Under the pieces are notes generated by a model. That model searched no databases and was not told the DNA's origin. It saw only the letters and a list, made by a program, of their open reading frames with translations. A DNA stretch of 64,000 nt from Trichostrongylus colubriformis (Eukaryota; Nematoda; Chromadorea; Rhabditida; Trichostrongylidae), in NCBI GenBank assembly GCA_963978905.1, contig OZ022260.1, positions 3,523,725 to 3,587,724 on the forward strand. The letters are read 5' to 3'. A program made the position numbers and the translations under genes. Positions 22,851-34,772 of this stretch are shown here, piece after piece. The first letter of the stretch is position 1. Every line of letters starts with the position of its first letter.

Positions 22851-23892
22851 TCAAACTTCAGTTATAGTAGGTCTTTGAAGGCCAGTAGCCCCAGAAGGCC
22901 ATGATAAGTCACTGATAAATTGGAAAAGGAAAAGAAGTGATAACCGAATGCCAACAGATCAAATGATAGGCATCAATAAAGCAAGACAACGAAAAAATCC
23001 ATGAATTAACAGATATTACAAAAATAAAAAAAGCCTATCAATACAGGATCGATACTGTTCGTGGTGATCATGATCAATACCACGATTGGTATTGATTTAT
23101 GATAACTATATCACTTTCATGATGGGATAGGCGATTGCATTGATTCGAGACAAAACAGAGACGCGAAATCGAAAGTGACAAGCAGTTCCACTTTAGTGCG
23201 GCCATGAATTGACCATTGCGATCTTACGACGTTATCCCATGGTGGACAGATCACCAATGCCAAGAAAACTTCCATGTCAAAAGACTATTGATTTATTGAT
23301 GGCCGGTCTTCCTGGTTATAAAGAGCCAAGACAGCTGAAAAAAAAAAGAAAGTGTAAACCACAGAACCACACAGAATCGCGCTTCCTCACTATAGACAAG
23401 GACGACTGCACTGCTTAATCTTGACTCAAAAATTTGATCGACCACAGCTAAGTATTTTGATCGACCACAGCTAAGTATAAATGTACTTTGGTCCTACCCC
23501 AAAAATACTACCTTTCCCATTCCTCGAATCCTCAAAACTATATCATTGTCTAGCGATTTATTGCCACCAGCAACCTGATTGACAAGGTGTCGAAGATCTA
23601 TGTAACACATAAATTAGCATTTTATTGGTGACAAATGGGCAAAACACTGCCATTAGGCTTAGTTTTTGCCCTGCAGATGCGCCGAACATTTCATGCAGCA
23701 GTGCACGTGTACCAATGATTTCCCGTGGGTCACTAAGAATTTCTCTTTCCCACAGAAATGCCCAAAAACAGCAAGTAGTTGGCTCGGAAAATTATGGGTC
23801 ATTCCCTTCGCATCGACGAAAAATGGCCCCAAAGTCACCTAACCAAAGGGCCAGGTGCCAGAAGTCGTATAATACCTACCGACATCCTGCAT
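22851..23892. other. intergenic with a small tandem duplication
   Basis: GATCGACCACAGCTAAGTAT occurs twice in tandem at 23437-23479. A plus-strand frame at 23209-23418 is open but unsupported. Confidence 0.45.
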
Positions 23893-23950
23893 TTACAGCA
23901 TTTATACTCGGCTACGCGATCGTAATCGAACGAGAAGCTCCATAAGCAAT
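23893..23950. repeat. MITE family C, partial copy
   Basis: GCATTTATACTCGGCTACGC and GATCGTAATCGAACGAGAAG match the left end of the copy at 21397; the right end is missing. Confidence 0.55.
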
Positions 23951-24893
23951 AAATTCTTCGCTGATTGCTGACTCTCAGGCAAGGCACATCAAGGTGCCGA
24001 GGAAATGACCGCTTCAGTATGACTCCCTCTCCTCAACGCCTAATACGACCCCTCCCCTGTTCAACACCTACACAACCCCTACAGTATTACTAACTATTGC
24101 CGATTGCATAGCATTATTAACTATCTTACTACTGTTTGGATGAATGATTCAGAAGCTCTTGAACTTCTTCTATTATTAATGAGCTACTTTGAGCATTAAT
24201 GCCTTCTTCGAATCTCGAAACATTTCACGCATACCAAGAATCGAGGCGACCAAGCGACGTGGTAGTATTGGTATTTTACTACTGTAATTTTTGCGTTGTC
24301 CACTCAAATTCAATCAAATTATCTTAAGCCATCGAGTCAGCCGACGGCACGTTCCGCTCATCAAGCGTAAGACCATCACTGACTTCTGCAATCACTATCC
24401 CCCATTTCGCCGAACGCATGCGATCCTTCTGTCGAGGAATCTTCGGATCTCGGTGTACCCTGCTCTCAGGTGCGTTCTAGGCATGCAAGGTGTGCAAGAA
24501 CCAGGAGAAGGGCTCTTCGCGGTTGCTCCCGCTCTTCAAGCAGTATAAGCGACGTGCATACCATGAAATTCCCTTAAAATTCCTGTGCAAAAACATCGAA
24601 GCCGTCACACATACGCAACACAAGAGATGCATGTTTCAAATGTTGCAACGCGACCGCGCGCGTGGGAGTGCTCAAAAGCTCACTCCGTTCAACATCAAAA
24701 TCAAAAAATCGTGGCTTCAACTTCTCGGAGGTTGTGGATTTAAAGGAAGGGCACATCCGTAACTGCTTTTTGAATTAAACATTCGACGAAAACAAAGTGA
24801 ACTAAATTGTGATTCAATACCATGGCAACGATTGTGTCAAATTTGTAGAAATTTCGATGCAATTTTTCTCGTGCTTTTTCTTCTCAACTGCAG

Positions 24894-25048
24894 GAAAGCA
24901 AGTGATTGCCATCAACGAAGATACATTTTTATGGCACCAGGAGAGCAAGAAAATGGCGTGTGGCATGAACCACAGTAAAGATGACTTCTGGCACCTTCAG
25001 AAGTGTCATGCAGGCTTCCGAACCTCTTTTTGTCGTAGGCCTTCCTGA
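24894..25048 (+). CDS. possible terminal exon with three cysteines
   Basis: The acceptor TTCTTCTCAACTGCAG (ending 24893) opens a frame of 51 codons to TGA at 25046-25048. It reads KQVIAINEDTFLWHQESKK, then a segment with three Cys and several His/Trp residues, ending FCRRPS. Composition suggests coding DNA. The frame at 24490-24762 upstream (VCKNQEKGSSRLLPLF...) might be another exon of the same gene but no donor joins them convincingly. Family unknown. Confidence 0.33.
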
Positions 25049-25666
25049 CGATGGCGTCATGTCCAGCCGCCACACATCACAGACCCAAGAGGCTAGGACC
25101 GATAATTCGGATGCTTCAGAACCGCGATTAATTCACAATCGCACTGGATATCGTTAGCATTTGAGTTTTCACATCACTTAGATAGTCTTCGGTGAGTTTC
25201 ACATGTGCCTGCGTAAGTCGAAAAATGTCCGAAAAGCCTCCATTCCGCTAGGGTGATGTCTCGAAACCATAGTAACTTAGAATGATTAAAAAAATTGTCT
25301 TGAACGCGAGCGAGCCAAGTCAGTTAGTAGACTAATTGAAGGAATCGTGCAAAAAAAATGAATTTCTCTATCACTCATATATTTATGTTGCACTTGTACT
25401 GCATGAATTTTTTCGCACGAAAAATAGAGAATCGGACAAGGATGCCAAAGTGGCAGCGGAGGGGGGCGATAGTAGACGAAGAATGGGACTGTCAACACAA
25501 TTTTCTCGTCTTAATGCGCCTCCGGCACGGCGTACGACGGGGAGGGCACTTGCTCGGAAGCCTCGCCTTTCGGTCGCCACTTTGAGGAACTGTATCTTGG
25601 CTGGATTCTCGCTTTTTCGCGTAAAACTTTGCATGCGGCCCTTATCAAGCAATTACAACAAATATA

Positions 25667-26565
25667 TTAGGTTGATTCATAATAAATCGGACAAATGGTA
25701 GTGATGATTTCTAAAGATCATAACTCAGTAACGAATTAACGAAAATGGACGCGCGAGGTACCGTTGGAATGAGTATGAAAAGCTCTTCAAAGTGCCGCAA
25801 AATAATCACTCCAAAGTAAATTCATTCCGCCACAATGCCGCACGATTTCAAGCGGTCCAGAGACCACATCCGCAACGTCATCCTATTTATATCGCTATCT
25901 GGCCAGGAACCCGCGGATATCGGCAGACGTCTGATAGAAGTTCACAAGGAGCATGCCCCCGGCAGAAGTACACTGTAGTTGTAGCATTCGAAGTTTGCGT
26001 CAGGCGACTATTCCATCGAAGACGAAAACCGCGGTTGGTGGAGCGTACACGGCGTAGAGTACTGGGAGCTGCTCGATGAAGGTACCACAGTATCCGCCGA
26101 CGTCTACGTTCGTCAATTACGAGAATTGAAGGCCAATGTCTAAAGTTCGCTACGGCGGCGGTCACATGTTTACTTCCAGCACGACAACGTGTCTACTTCC
26201 ACAGACCGCACTTCGCAAGATCGACCAAGGCCGAGCTGCTGTCGTACAGTTGGACCGTACTTCTATACCCACCGTACTCCCCAGACCTGGCCCCTTCAGA
26301 TTTCCACCTTTTCTCCCACAGCCAACGCCACCTGGACGGCCAAGACTTCAAAACTCGCGACGAGGTCAAGGCGGCACTCGGCAACTTCTTCGAGCTCCAG
26401 CTTCCGGCCTTCTGGAGCAAGGGCATCCATGATCTGCCTATACCGTGGCAGAAGGTCATCGATAAAGATGGAGTATATTTCAAGTGAATCCCTGTTGTCG
26501 TAAAAAAGTTGTACGACAATGATTAAAATTGGTCAATTTGTCCGATTTATTATGAATCAACCTAA
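25667..26565 (+). mobile_element. deleted mariner element, bandit-like, copy 2
   Basis: 899 bases, same terminal repeats and same internal deletion as 14825-15722, TA on both sides (25665-25666, 26566-26567). It differs from copy 1 by scattered substitutions and small indels, so insertions are fairly recent. Confidence 0.9.
25982..26487 (+). pseudogene. mariner transposase remnant (copy 2)
   Basis: Same fused reading as copy 1 (GDYSIEDENR joined to WWSVHG), with the last blocks HLDGQDFKTRDEVKAAL and GIHDLPIPWQKVIDKDG intact in one frame and the stop at 26485-26487. First catalytic Asp region absent; frameshifts around the HDN segment. Confidence 0.8.
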
Positions 26566-26605
26566 TACGTCACAAAGGAACCCAATTTTCCGTGCACGAT
26601 TCCTG

Positions 26606-27562
26606 TAGGCTCCGTGATTCCGGATAAAACCTGAATTACGGCTTCCGATGTTCCACACTGGACAGAATGCAAGTATAAAATAAAGCGATGAATCCAAAGA
26701 GGAAGAAGAAAGGAAGAGTTGAAAACAAAAAAAAATAAAAGTAAAAAGAGGCCGATGAAGTGAGACATAGTTGACTTTAGAAACATACACTAAAAAGAAG
26801 CTTAGGGGTTTCGAAAAGAAGGATTAAGAGGGCGGTACACTTCGACGGTTGCTACGACACTTCTTATAAACAGGTACTATCTAAAAATAACCCCAGGTCG
26901 AACAAATGCCTTCAGTGCACTTTGGCTGTCCACCTTGTCACTCAAGATAGCAGACAATCTCATTGCACCGTTTCCGACCCATATATCACTTTGAAGGACA
27001 TGTCAGAGCATTCTCCTACCGTTTATCAACATGATCACAATGCAGAACTAGCAGTCACTGACTAATTTCTTTGAAATGCGCCATGCTCCCGACATAAGCT
27101 CAAAATCCTTTACGCCACTTCATAAAAGCACCGACGGCAACAACTCAGTTGCTCAGTAAAGTGGAACATGACCACAATAAATGACACCATGTGTGCAAGA
27201 AAACACTGTGTGACGAGATATAGAAAGCAACTTGTTCTATAGGCCCCTACACTGTGCAGCGGACTCCCAGTGGGCAGACTCTTCACGCGAGCGAACGCGT
27301 CATCCAACCGCGTGCGTATTGCCGCCACGCGTCACAAATGTACTAGGCCCTGATCGATCCTCATTTATGTAGCACGCAATTAAAATCGTCCAGGCGACCA
27401 AACTATCGCTCACTGCCCTTTAACCATTGCTCACTGCCCTTTAACCATGACTCAGGGCCATCCGGTAAACAAGCAAAATTACCTATTTTGTTACACAAAT
27501 AGGACGCTATTCAGATTGCCGCGGTTCGACGAAAGGTCTCCTGGCGCTATTCTAATGAAGAA
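26606..27562. other. intergenic with a small tandem duplication
   Basis: TGCTCACTGCCCTTTAACCA-like units are duplicated at about 27408-27449. No supported gene. Confidence 0.4.
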
Positions 27563-27739
27563 GGGGGGGGGCATCCTGCCAAATGTTGAACAGCTATGCA
27601 CAGTTGACATGTCAAACTTGTTAAACGTCAATATTAGCATGTATTCACATGATTAATGTGTTTTTGGCATGTCACCAGGCTAATCATGTGAATAAATAGT
27701 TCTTCAAACAGAGCATGATGTGAATTGCCCCCCCCCCAC
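27563..27739. repeat. G/C-run-tipped MITE family E, copy 2
   Basis: Starts GGGGGGGGCATCC and ends GTGAATTGCCCCCCCC, with TGTCAAACTTGTTAAACGT inside. That interior motif and the upstream TAATGAAGA recur at 54951-55117. Confidence 0.6.
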
Positions 27740-28459
27740 TACTATTGCACCTTCCTGCCTAAAATACGCAGGATTTGACTCTATGAAATGCTATAGTGTC
27801 ATAGGTACCTTCAAAACTGCTCCATGACGACCCTTAAGCCCGTAGTAAAGATGAAAAACTGGATTAAGGGGGAAGATAGAAGCCGCTGCTGGCTGTTGTG
27901 TATTTATCACTACGGCGTAGTTTATGAAAACAAGAATGCAAGAAGAATTGCCTCGTTATGGAAATCCAAGTGAACGAATGAAGAACTCTAACAAACGCAT
28001 AATTTGGACGAAAACAACGTACTTAAGGCCATGCAGTGCTGCCCTTGAGAGTTGTTTTTCAGATGAGAGCCGACAGCATGACTTAAAATGACAAGAATGT
28101 CCGGCTTTGACAATTCTGCCGATTTCTATCATTTTCATGACATGCATTTGGTCGTTACGACGTTACAAATATACGGTGTGTCCCAAAAGTATAGGTCCAC
28201 CCTATTTTTCATCCATATCCCCAGAATGGACCAGTGATTCCTTTCCAAATTTTTATCTGTGGTACCTGATCACTAAAGCGATCAAACGCGTAAGTAAAAT
28301 TGGCGAAATAAAATTGCAAAATTTTATTCCTTTTTTTTCTCAAAAATAAGGGTGTCCCAAAAGTATAGGTCCACACAGCTTTTCCGCCTGCTATCATCGA
28401 AAGGTAAGTTGTGAAGTAGATGTGTTGACGCATCCTTCTGAGATTTACTCTACAGTGCC

Positions 28460-28852
28460 ATGCCACGCGGTACGCGCTTATTCGAGTACGAAAAAGGACA
28501 AATTCTGGCCTACAAGGATGTGGGACTCAGCAATCGCAAAATTTCTGAAAAGATGGGCCTATCCCACAACCTTATCAGCACCTTCTGTCGCACCATGGAC
28601 GTGTACGGAACGAAAAAGAGAAGTGGAAGGCTGCAGAAGCTTTCTGAGAGGCAGAAGCGTCGGATCCTCACCGCTGCGTCCAATTCCAGAAAGGGTGTTT
28701 GTCGGCTGTGCAGGGAACTGGCACCTAATGTATCGAAAAGCACTGTGCACCGTCTGCTCAAGCCGTCTCCTCACTTCGAGCGAAGACGGCTCTCGTCCAC
28801 GCCATACCTCACGAGGGCACACGAAGAGGCTCAAATCCATTTTGCCAAGTAA
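28460..28852 (+). pseudogene. Tc1-like transposase, N-terminal part
   Basis: 130 codons from MPRGTRLFEYEKGQILAYKD to TAA. Two helix-turn-helix units (GLSNRKISEKMGLS and a second around KRRILTAASNSRKGVCRL) are typical of the paired-like DNA-binding domain of Tc1/Tc3 transposases. The frame stops before the catalytic domain. Confidence 0.8.
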
Positions 28853-28974
28853 AATGTCAGCTGGACGCATCAATGGGATGAGGTAGCCTGCAGAGTTACA
28901 TTATTGATGTAGTGTAGTTCACGACGTATCAGTAATAGCGTTGCCGGAATCTTTTTTGATGAGAAAAGTCCAAG

Positions 28975-29190
28975 TTGGACGAACCCGATGGCTTGGCAAG
29001 TCATTGGAAGGATTTGAGGAAGGAGCCGCGCCATTTCTCGAGGCGCGGATTTACTGGTGGTAATGTAATGGTTTGTGCCGCCTTCTCTCGCTTTGGTAAA
29101 AGCAGGATACTATTCATCACGCATAGTATGAATTCCAGGGCATATCAGAACGTTCTAGAAAGTAATTTACTATCATATAAACAGCGGTAA
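28975..29190 (+). pseudogene. Tc1-like transposase, catalytic fragment
   Basis: The frame holds DGLASHWKDLRKEPRHFSRR, then GGNVMVCAAFSRFGKSRI and MNSRAYQNVLES, the middle of the Tc1 catalytic domain (between the first and second acidic residues). FSDEK-like text (FFDEKSPSWTNP) just upstream is in another frame. The C-terminal part is missing. Confidence 0.75.
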
Positions 29191-29468
29191 ATGCATACAT
29201 TAGGTGCCAGTTCCCTGCACAGCCGACATACACCCTTTCTGAAATTGGACGCAGCGTTGACGATCCGACGCTTCTGCCTCTCAGAAAGCTTCTGCAGCCT
29301 TACACTTCTCTTTTTCGTTCCGTACAGGTCCATGGTGCGACAGAAGGTGCTGATAAAGTTGTGAGATAGGCCCATCTTCTCGGAAATTTTGCGATTGCTG
29401 CGTCCCACATCCTTGTAGGCCAGAATTTGTCCTTTTTCGTACTCGAATAAGTGCGTACCGCGTGCCAT
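29145..29468 (-). pseudogene. inverted copy of Tc1-like transposase start
   Basis: Minus-strand frame beginning MARGTHLFEYEKGQILAYKD, about 90% identical to the plus-strand N-terminal part at 28460 and ending at the rearrangement point after RELAPNV. It is part of the long inverted repeat. Confidence 0.8.
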
Positions 29469-29757
29469 GGCACTGTAGAGTAAATCTCAGAAGGATGCGT
29501 CAACACATCTACTTCACAACTTACCTTTCGATGAAAGCAAGGCGGAAAAGCTGAGTGGACCTATACTTTTGGGACGCCCTTATTTTTGAAAAAAAAGCAA
29601 ATAAAATTTTGCAATTTTTAGTCTCCAATTTTACTGAGGCTTTTGATCGCTACAGTGATCAGGTACCACAGATAAAAATTTGGAAAGGAATCGCTGGTCC
29701 ATTCTGGAGATATGGATGAAAAATAGGGTGGACCTATACTTTTGGGACACACTGTAT

Positions 29758-30668
29758 TTATAGTATCAATTTTTATTCACGTGAGAAAGCGCCATGCTCT
29801 TGCTGAACATCCAGAATCCGAGATTAGGAAAGACTTCATAAGTCCATATACGAGTATCTCCCGGCATAAATCAAACACAAATCGATTATATAAACTGTTC
29901 TTACATGCACCATACTTAGTGCGTAGAACCTGAATATTAACAGCCTCATGTACTTTCAGACAATATTGATCGAATTTGCCAGTTTTCAGAAACCGGAAGA
30001 GGATAAATTAGCATGTTCAAAGCTAGAAGTAGATACACTATAGAATCGTAGACTATCTATCGATATCGTGAGCTTAGTAGTTTTGCACTAATGACCGTAA
30101 ACTAGTAACCTACCGTACCAGTGGTACAACAGGTGGACACTTAGTCATAGCTTATCGATCGGTATTGATTGGAATGGTCGCTCTTTAGACAGAAGGTTGG
30201 AAAACGATTCTGAAGAAGCGATCGACGGCTCTCTTTCTTACCCACATGCTCCCATTGTTCAAAAATTTAGCACCGATGGGCTACACAAAAAATGGTCAGA
30301 GACTAGCAACACGGTATTGCCATAAAAATAGAGAATTAAATGAATAGAATTCCTCGAAAACTATTTTTGAAGCGAGATAATGGAGTCATAGACCATAAGC
30401 AGAAAAGCAGGTCTAGGAAAACTCCCACCCAAGAGAAATTTGAGCCACGGAATGAGAAGTTCTCCGTCGTATTATTCCCGGCAACTAGAAACTCTCACGT
30501 TACTGAGTTTTCAAAGCACTGCTCCAATTCCTTAGTATTTCGCCGTCAAACTTCGCGACTTTGCGGTGTCGCTGCCCTGCACACCAGGTTGCAGCAGTGC
30601 AAGACATTAGAATCGCAGAATTGCGTGCGAAAGTGCGACGCCGCTAAATCGCAATGTCAGGCAGCGGC
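29758..30668. other. intergenic, nothing recognised
   Basis: The plus-strand frame 30340-30672 has no motif or splice support. Confidence 0.4.
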
Positions 30669-30845
30669 TTAAGGTCGCACTCATACTTTGTGGTGCCGGC
30701 GGTAGGGCGTGACTGCGTGTCCCTGCGTCTCCGCCTGTTCCACCCTGTTTCGCTGCTTGCGTCGTCTTCGCACCTCCACCGCGCTACTCTGCCTCGCTAC
30801 TGCGAACGTAGCCACGCTGATGGCGTAAAGTGTGAACGCGGCCTA
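30669..30845. repeat. MITE family B, copy 2
   Basis: TAAGGTCGCACTCATACTTT at the left and GTGTGAACGCGGCCTAA at the right; interior GCGTGTCCCTGCGTCTCCGC as in the other copies. Confidence 0.75.
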
Positions 30846-31369
30846 ATATGACAAAGCGTTTGACCCAAGGCAAGGACGAAAGGTGGCGCCACCTTCTGCG
30901 ATCTGAACATAGCATCTCGATCGAGCTTCATCCACTGATTTTACAAGCCATGACATAGATTGAAGACAGCAGAAGGAACAACTTTGGCCAGTTGTGGACT
31001 TTGACAGTAGAGGGGCTAACTAGTGCAATAGCACAGAAAGAACTGGATGAAACAGCCAAAAACGCGAGAACAAATACCCTCATCTTACACCTTCCTTTTC
31101 GTTCCCTCTGCTTCACTACTCCTGAAAAGAGATGCACACGGAAAGAGGCATACCAGCCAGTCGCGACCGTTGCCCAGCCATCGCAGCAACTCGGCCGAAG
31201 CGCTGCAGCTCGAAATGAAGCGTGACCAGATCGCAATAAAAAAAATAGGCGCGCTTTTCAACGCGAGTTTTGTCACAGATTATTCCTTCATAACTGGCCT
31301 TTTCTTTTTAGAGAACATAGTTCCACTTCTGCTTTCCTTCACTGCTTCCTTCCGGTGCATTTGAAGACA
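30846..31369. other. intergenic, nothing recognised
   Basis: Overlapping short frames on both strands without support. Confidence 0.35.
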
Positions 31370-31990
31370 GTATTAGGGGTACTGTAGTTATCGAGAAATC
31401 TATAAAAGAAATCAGTCATGAAAACTGGGGGCCTAAGAGGCCTACTTATGGCGGAATTCCCGTCAAAAAGTGCTCTCCGAGCTGTAGAAACGGCGTACCG
31501 GTTAACAGCTAACCCCTTCGGATGATAGACCCCGCCCAGCTGTTAACCGGTACGCCGTTTCTTCTTGGCCACCCTCACCGCAGCCAATCAGGCGACGTAC
31601 TTCCTGATTGGCTGCGGTGAGGGTGGCCAAGAAGACGCGGCAGAGTTCAAGATATCTCGACGCGCTTTCTCAGTTATAGCTAAAAACTCTTTCCCCAAAT
31701 GGATGCTGTCATATTTTCGAACATCTCTTCATGTCTACGACTTGGCAACATGCCAGTGGAAAACTCGTCCGGACTACCCGCTTCTTGACGGAAAGGCCAT
31801 CCGCGTTGAAAATCAACGGTGGGAAGGAGGCCCTATTTCTGGAGCTTTTGGCCATTCCCTTCCTATTTTTCATCACCTTTGTATAACTAAGCACCTCGAC
31901 TTTCATATCCACTACATTTTTTTTCGATTCATTCGTATTCTCCTATCGCTGCCTTTAGGTCAACGGACCAAATTTATCCCTGAACATCTG
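31370..31990 (+). repeat. dispersed repeat F, copy 2, with inserted hairpins
   Basis: Homologous to 19515-20060 on both sides of 31486-31634. The hairpin segment replaces a diverged stretch of copy 1. The ORF 31565-31999 crosses the hairpin and the repeat and is not a supported gene. Confidence 0.7.
31486..31634. repeat. two adjoining perfect hairpins
   Basis: Hairpin 1: 25-base arms 31486-31510 and 31538-31562 (GGCGTACCGGTTAACAGCT and its exact complement), loop 27. Hairpin 2: 32-base arms 31561-31592 and 31603-31634 (CTTCTTGGCCACCCTCACCG... and its exact complement), loop 10. The two share two bases. No mismatch in either. Confidence 0.95.
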
Positions 31991-33152
31991 CAATTGTGAG
32001 TGGAAATGTAAAGAACGTCTCATCCAAGAGAAAATGGATACAGAGTGTCAGATTTTCCGAAACTCAGAGCAAAGACCAAATGGTAGAAAGACGCTCATTA
32101 ACCAGATGTCGAATGTTGAGTGTCTGCTAATACATACATGTGTAATCAACTAGTTCACCATATGTGCGCTGGTGATAAACGCAGATAGCATGAAAGCTTC
32201 GCAAAGAACTAAAACCACTTCATGCTTGGATTGACAGCATAGAAAAACATAGAAGGAAAGATTATAGCGATACATCGCTGCCATACCGTGCCTACAGTAA
32301 CCTTTTCATCAAGTTTCTAGCACTTTTTGCCCTCTCGACGACATCCACAACAAAGCGACGCAGCACTTGTAGTCACTTTCACGGGTAGCATTATGATTAA
32401 CATTATGTGATTGAAGTCATGGAATCCTCAGCACCACACGTTACGTGTCTTCGATCGCTACCGCTCAAAGAAATCGTGATTTTTACGCGAAGGGGAGGAA
32501 ACGGCCTGTGGACCACCGCGATTGGCGCCATTCCGTTCAGCTCTCCAGACGTATCATGACGTATTACGAGAGCGTTTTCGAGGGCGGAGCCTTCCTAACG
32601 ATGCCATGGGTATCCCATTGCCGGGAATGAAAGAAATTATCCATCGCTGGCCAACGAATGAAACATACTAAGGGCAAGAGTAATTAGGAAAATACAGAAA
32701 TCCCACTACCGCAATGTCACTACGAAGTGCGTCTCAGAAAAAAGGAAAGTCAAAAAATGAAGTTAGATGGAAAAGGATAGATATCACCCAATGAGCTTAC
32801 ATCCGAAGGAATCATCCAGGGAAGTTGCAATCGACGTTAACGTCTCCAGAGAAATTCTGAATCCTCCTATAATCACTCTAGTAGACTCAGGACATGAACA
32901 GAAGCACGGAAAGAACCGAGAAATTTCCTTTTTTCCAAAGCAGAAGTCGAAAAACTGGAAGGAACAACTCGCTTGAATTCCCATCAAGAAACATTCGAAT
33001 GGCCGTCGGCGGGAAGAGCGTAGTTCGAATTTTGCGTTAAATATTGATTTGCTTCCCACTCTTCTGCGTCTCTGACCATATGACCGTTGCCTCCCTCTTC
33101 ACAGAGCTCTCGTGGCCGCTCCGCCACGGACGCCTCATACCGTCGGAGGTCT
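31991..33152. other. intergenic, nothing recognised
   Basis: No supported gene or repeat. Confidence 0.4.
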
Positions 33153-33318
33153 TACTGTAGGGCTGTATCTCAGCAACCTCCCATTTTCCGCGATTCCTAT
33201 TTCAAAGAATTCCTATTTTAAAATTCCTATTTCTGTAAACTTTATATGCTGCCCGTAGTAAGCAAATACAACATAGATACATTGGTAACAAAAGAACTCG
33301 AATTTCCGTGGACGGCTC
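33153..33318. repeat. hairpin element family A, right half only
   Basis: CTGTATCTCAGC, GTAAGCAAATACAACATAGA and AATTTCCGTGGACGGCTCCT match the right arm of the other copies; the left arm is absent. Contains ATTCCTATTTYAAA tandem triplication. Confidence 0.6.
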
Positions 33319-33958
33319 CTCCAGACACAATGCCTCGCAAGAGATTCCAAGCGAACCGATGATTCAAAAGGTGTAAAGTTAGCATTCCTGTATCAGATCG
33401 AATTCCATTGAATGTTATTTTGCTGTGAGTCACACATTTGGATTTCATTATGAATTATGAAACTGATTGATTCTGAGTACATCTTTCTAGGGAAGAACAA
33501 AGCGCTCAACGGATCACATCATTAGTAGTGTGCAATCGACTACTGTATATATCACGGCCATCAAATTCAGTTCAAAGCTAGCCCATTTATCACTTCTAAC
33601 AATGGGAAGATTGCGTATGATCAATTCGGAGATCCAGCATATTGTTTCGCACAGTTCTTATGGGCTGAATTACTCCTTCTTTTCCCTTCTGCGCATGTGC
33701 ATGATCTCGTGTCAGTCGAGGGAATCTCGGCTAGAGAAGGGCGTAACTGGAAATTCTGAGAAAGGGGAAAAACAGGAGAAATTAATGGAAATAAGTGTCT
33801 TTCATGGACTCACCAGCCGTGAGCGAACAGGCAGTACCTGCTCGGACCACAGACACACGCAAAAAACAAACAGGTGGCAATAACATGGGAAAATATGCAG
33901 CCTAGTGCACTCTTGCTTGGTGGGACGCCCCTAGCGCTCTCGGAATTCGTCCGCAGCC

Positions 33959-34459
33959 ATGAAACTTTCAATAAAATTTATTAACAACCTTCGCGGAGTT
34001 CAAACCAGAAAAAGGACTAATGAATCAATGCCGAGGTTCATAGAGAGTCCAGCATGGCCTTTACAATCTTATCCTCTTCGCCCGCTTTCTTACGGACGAG
34101 GAAGTTATTCAGTCGAACTTATCGCTGACTCAGTCCTCGATTTGACATGAACCCAGTCCAGCCTAGCAAGTTTTAAGAGGATTTCAATGAAAAGTAAGAA
34201 AAATGTACAACAACATCACTTTGAGATAAATGTGAGGATAATCAACCGAATGGCTTCAAGAGTTGGAATTCCACAGCTATTGGGTCAATGCATAATTGAC
34301 GCGGCTTTTCCATCAATTTTATTTAGCGAAAAAAAATTAGCAAAAACGTGTTTAAATGATTATTTTGAGGCGTTCACCATCGAAGACTGCTTCCCATTTG
34401 ATAGTCGTCAAACGTCAATTCCCACTACAGAAAAACGTAACAATAAAAAGCCGCGTTAA
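33959..34459 (+). CDS. two short open frames, possibly coding
   Basis: Frame one, 33959-34150 (63 codons), starts MKLSIKFINNLRGVQTRKRT and ends SVELIADSVLDLT. Frame two, 34187-34459 (90 codons), contains NRMASRVGIPQLLGQCIIDA and ends in a basic tail. Both look protein-like in composition, but no acceptor/donor pair joins them, and I recognise no family. They may be exons of one gene, unrelated, or chance. Confidence 0.2.
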
Positions 34460-34730
34460 TTATGCACCAACCTAAGATATTTCTTCCTGAGATCATCAGG
34501 GTGTCATTCCTATTCATCGTAAACATATACAAAAAGGATTTTTCTGGGGAGTAGCTCTGGAATTACCTCTATGAAAGCAATAAAGGGTAATGAAGATAGA
34601 TACCGATGGCCAACTGGTACAAGGCACCCGAAAAGCTCCAACAACATCAGATTTCAGAATATGGGCAGGTCACATCTGTACTTGGGAAGTAAGGGAGAAT
34701 CACCGATGACAGGCAATAGTTTAAAAGGTA

Positions 34731-34772
34731 TTTATTTGTTTGTTTACTTATTTATTTATTTATTTACTGATT
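34731..34772. repeat. TTTA/TTTG microsatellite
   Basis: TTTGTTTACTTATTTATTTA and further TTTA units. Confidence 0.85.

Larger units (their letters stand above)
25339..26605. repeat. hairpin element family A, copy 4, split by a mariner
   Basis: The left arm runs from AAGGAATCGTGCAAAAAA (25339) to ACAACAAATATA (25666). The right end resumes at CGTCACAAAGGAACCC (26568) and finishes CGTGCACGATTCCTGTA. The 899-base mariner at 25667-26565 sits at a TA between them. Confidence 0.8.
28174..29754 (+). mobile_element. rearranged Tc1-like element
   Basis: 1581 bases bounded by TA, with terminal repeats CRGTGTGTCCCAAAAGTATA. A second copy of GGTGTCCCAAAAGTATAGG lies about 175 bases inside each end, as in elements with two transposase binding sites per end. 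The first roughly 590 bases (28174-28760) reappear inverted at 29168-29754, so the 3' end of the original element has been replaced by a copy of its own 5' end, including the start of the transposase gene. Confidence 0.85.

Noticed and set aside
31565..31999. ORF of 144 codons starting at the hairpin
   Set aside because: Runs through two inverted repeats and a dispersed repeat whose other copy (19515) does not keep the frame.
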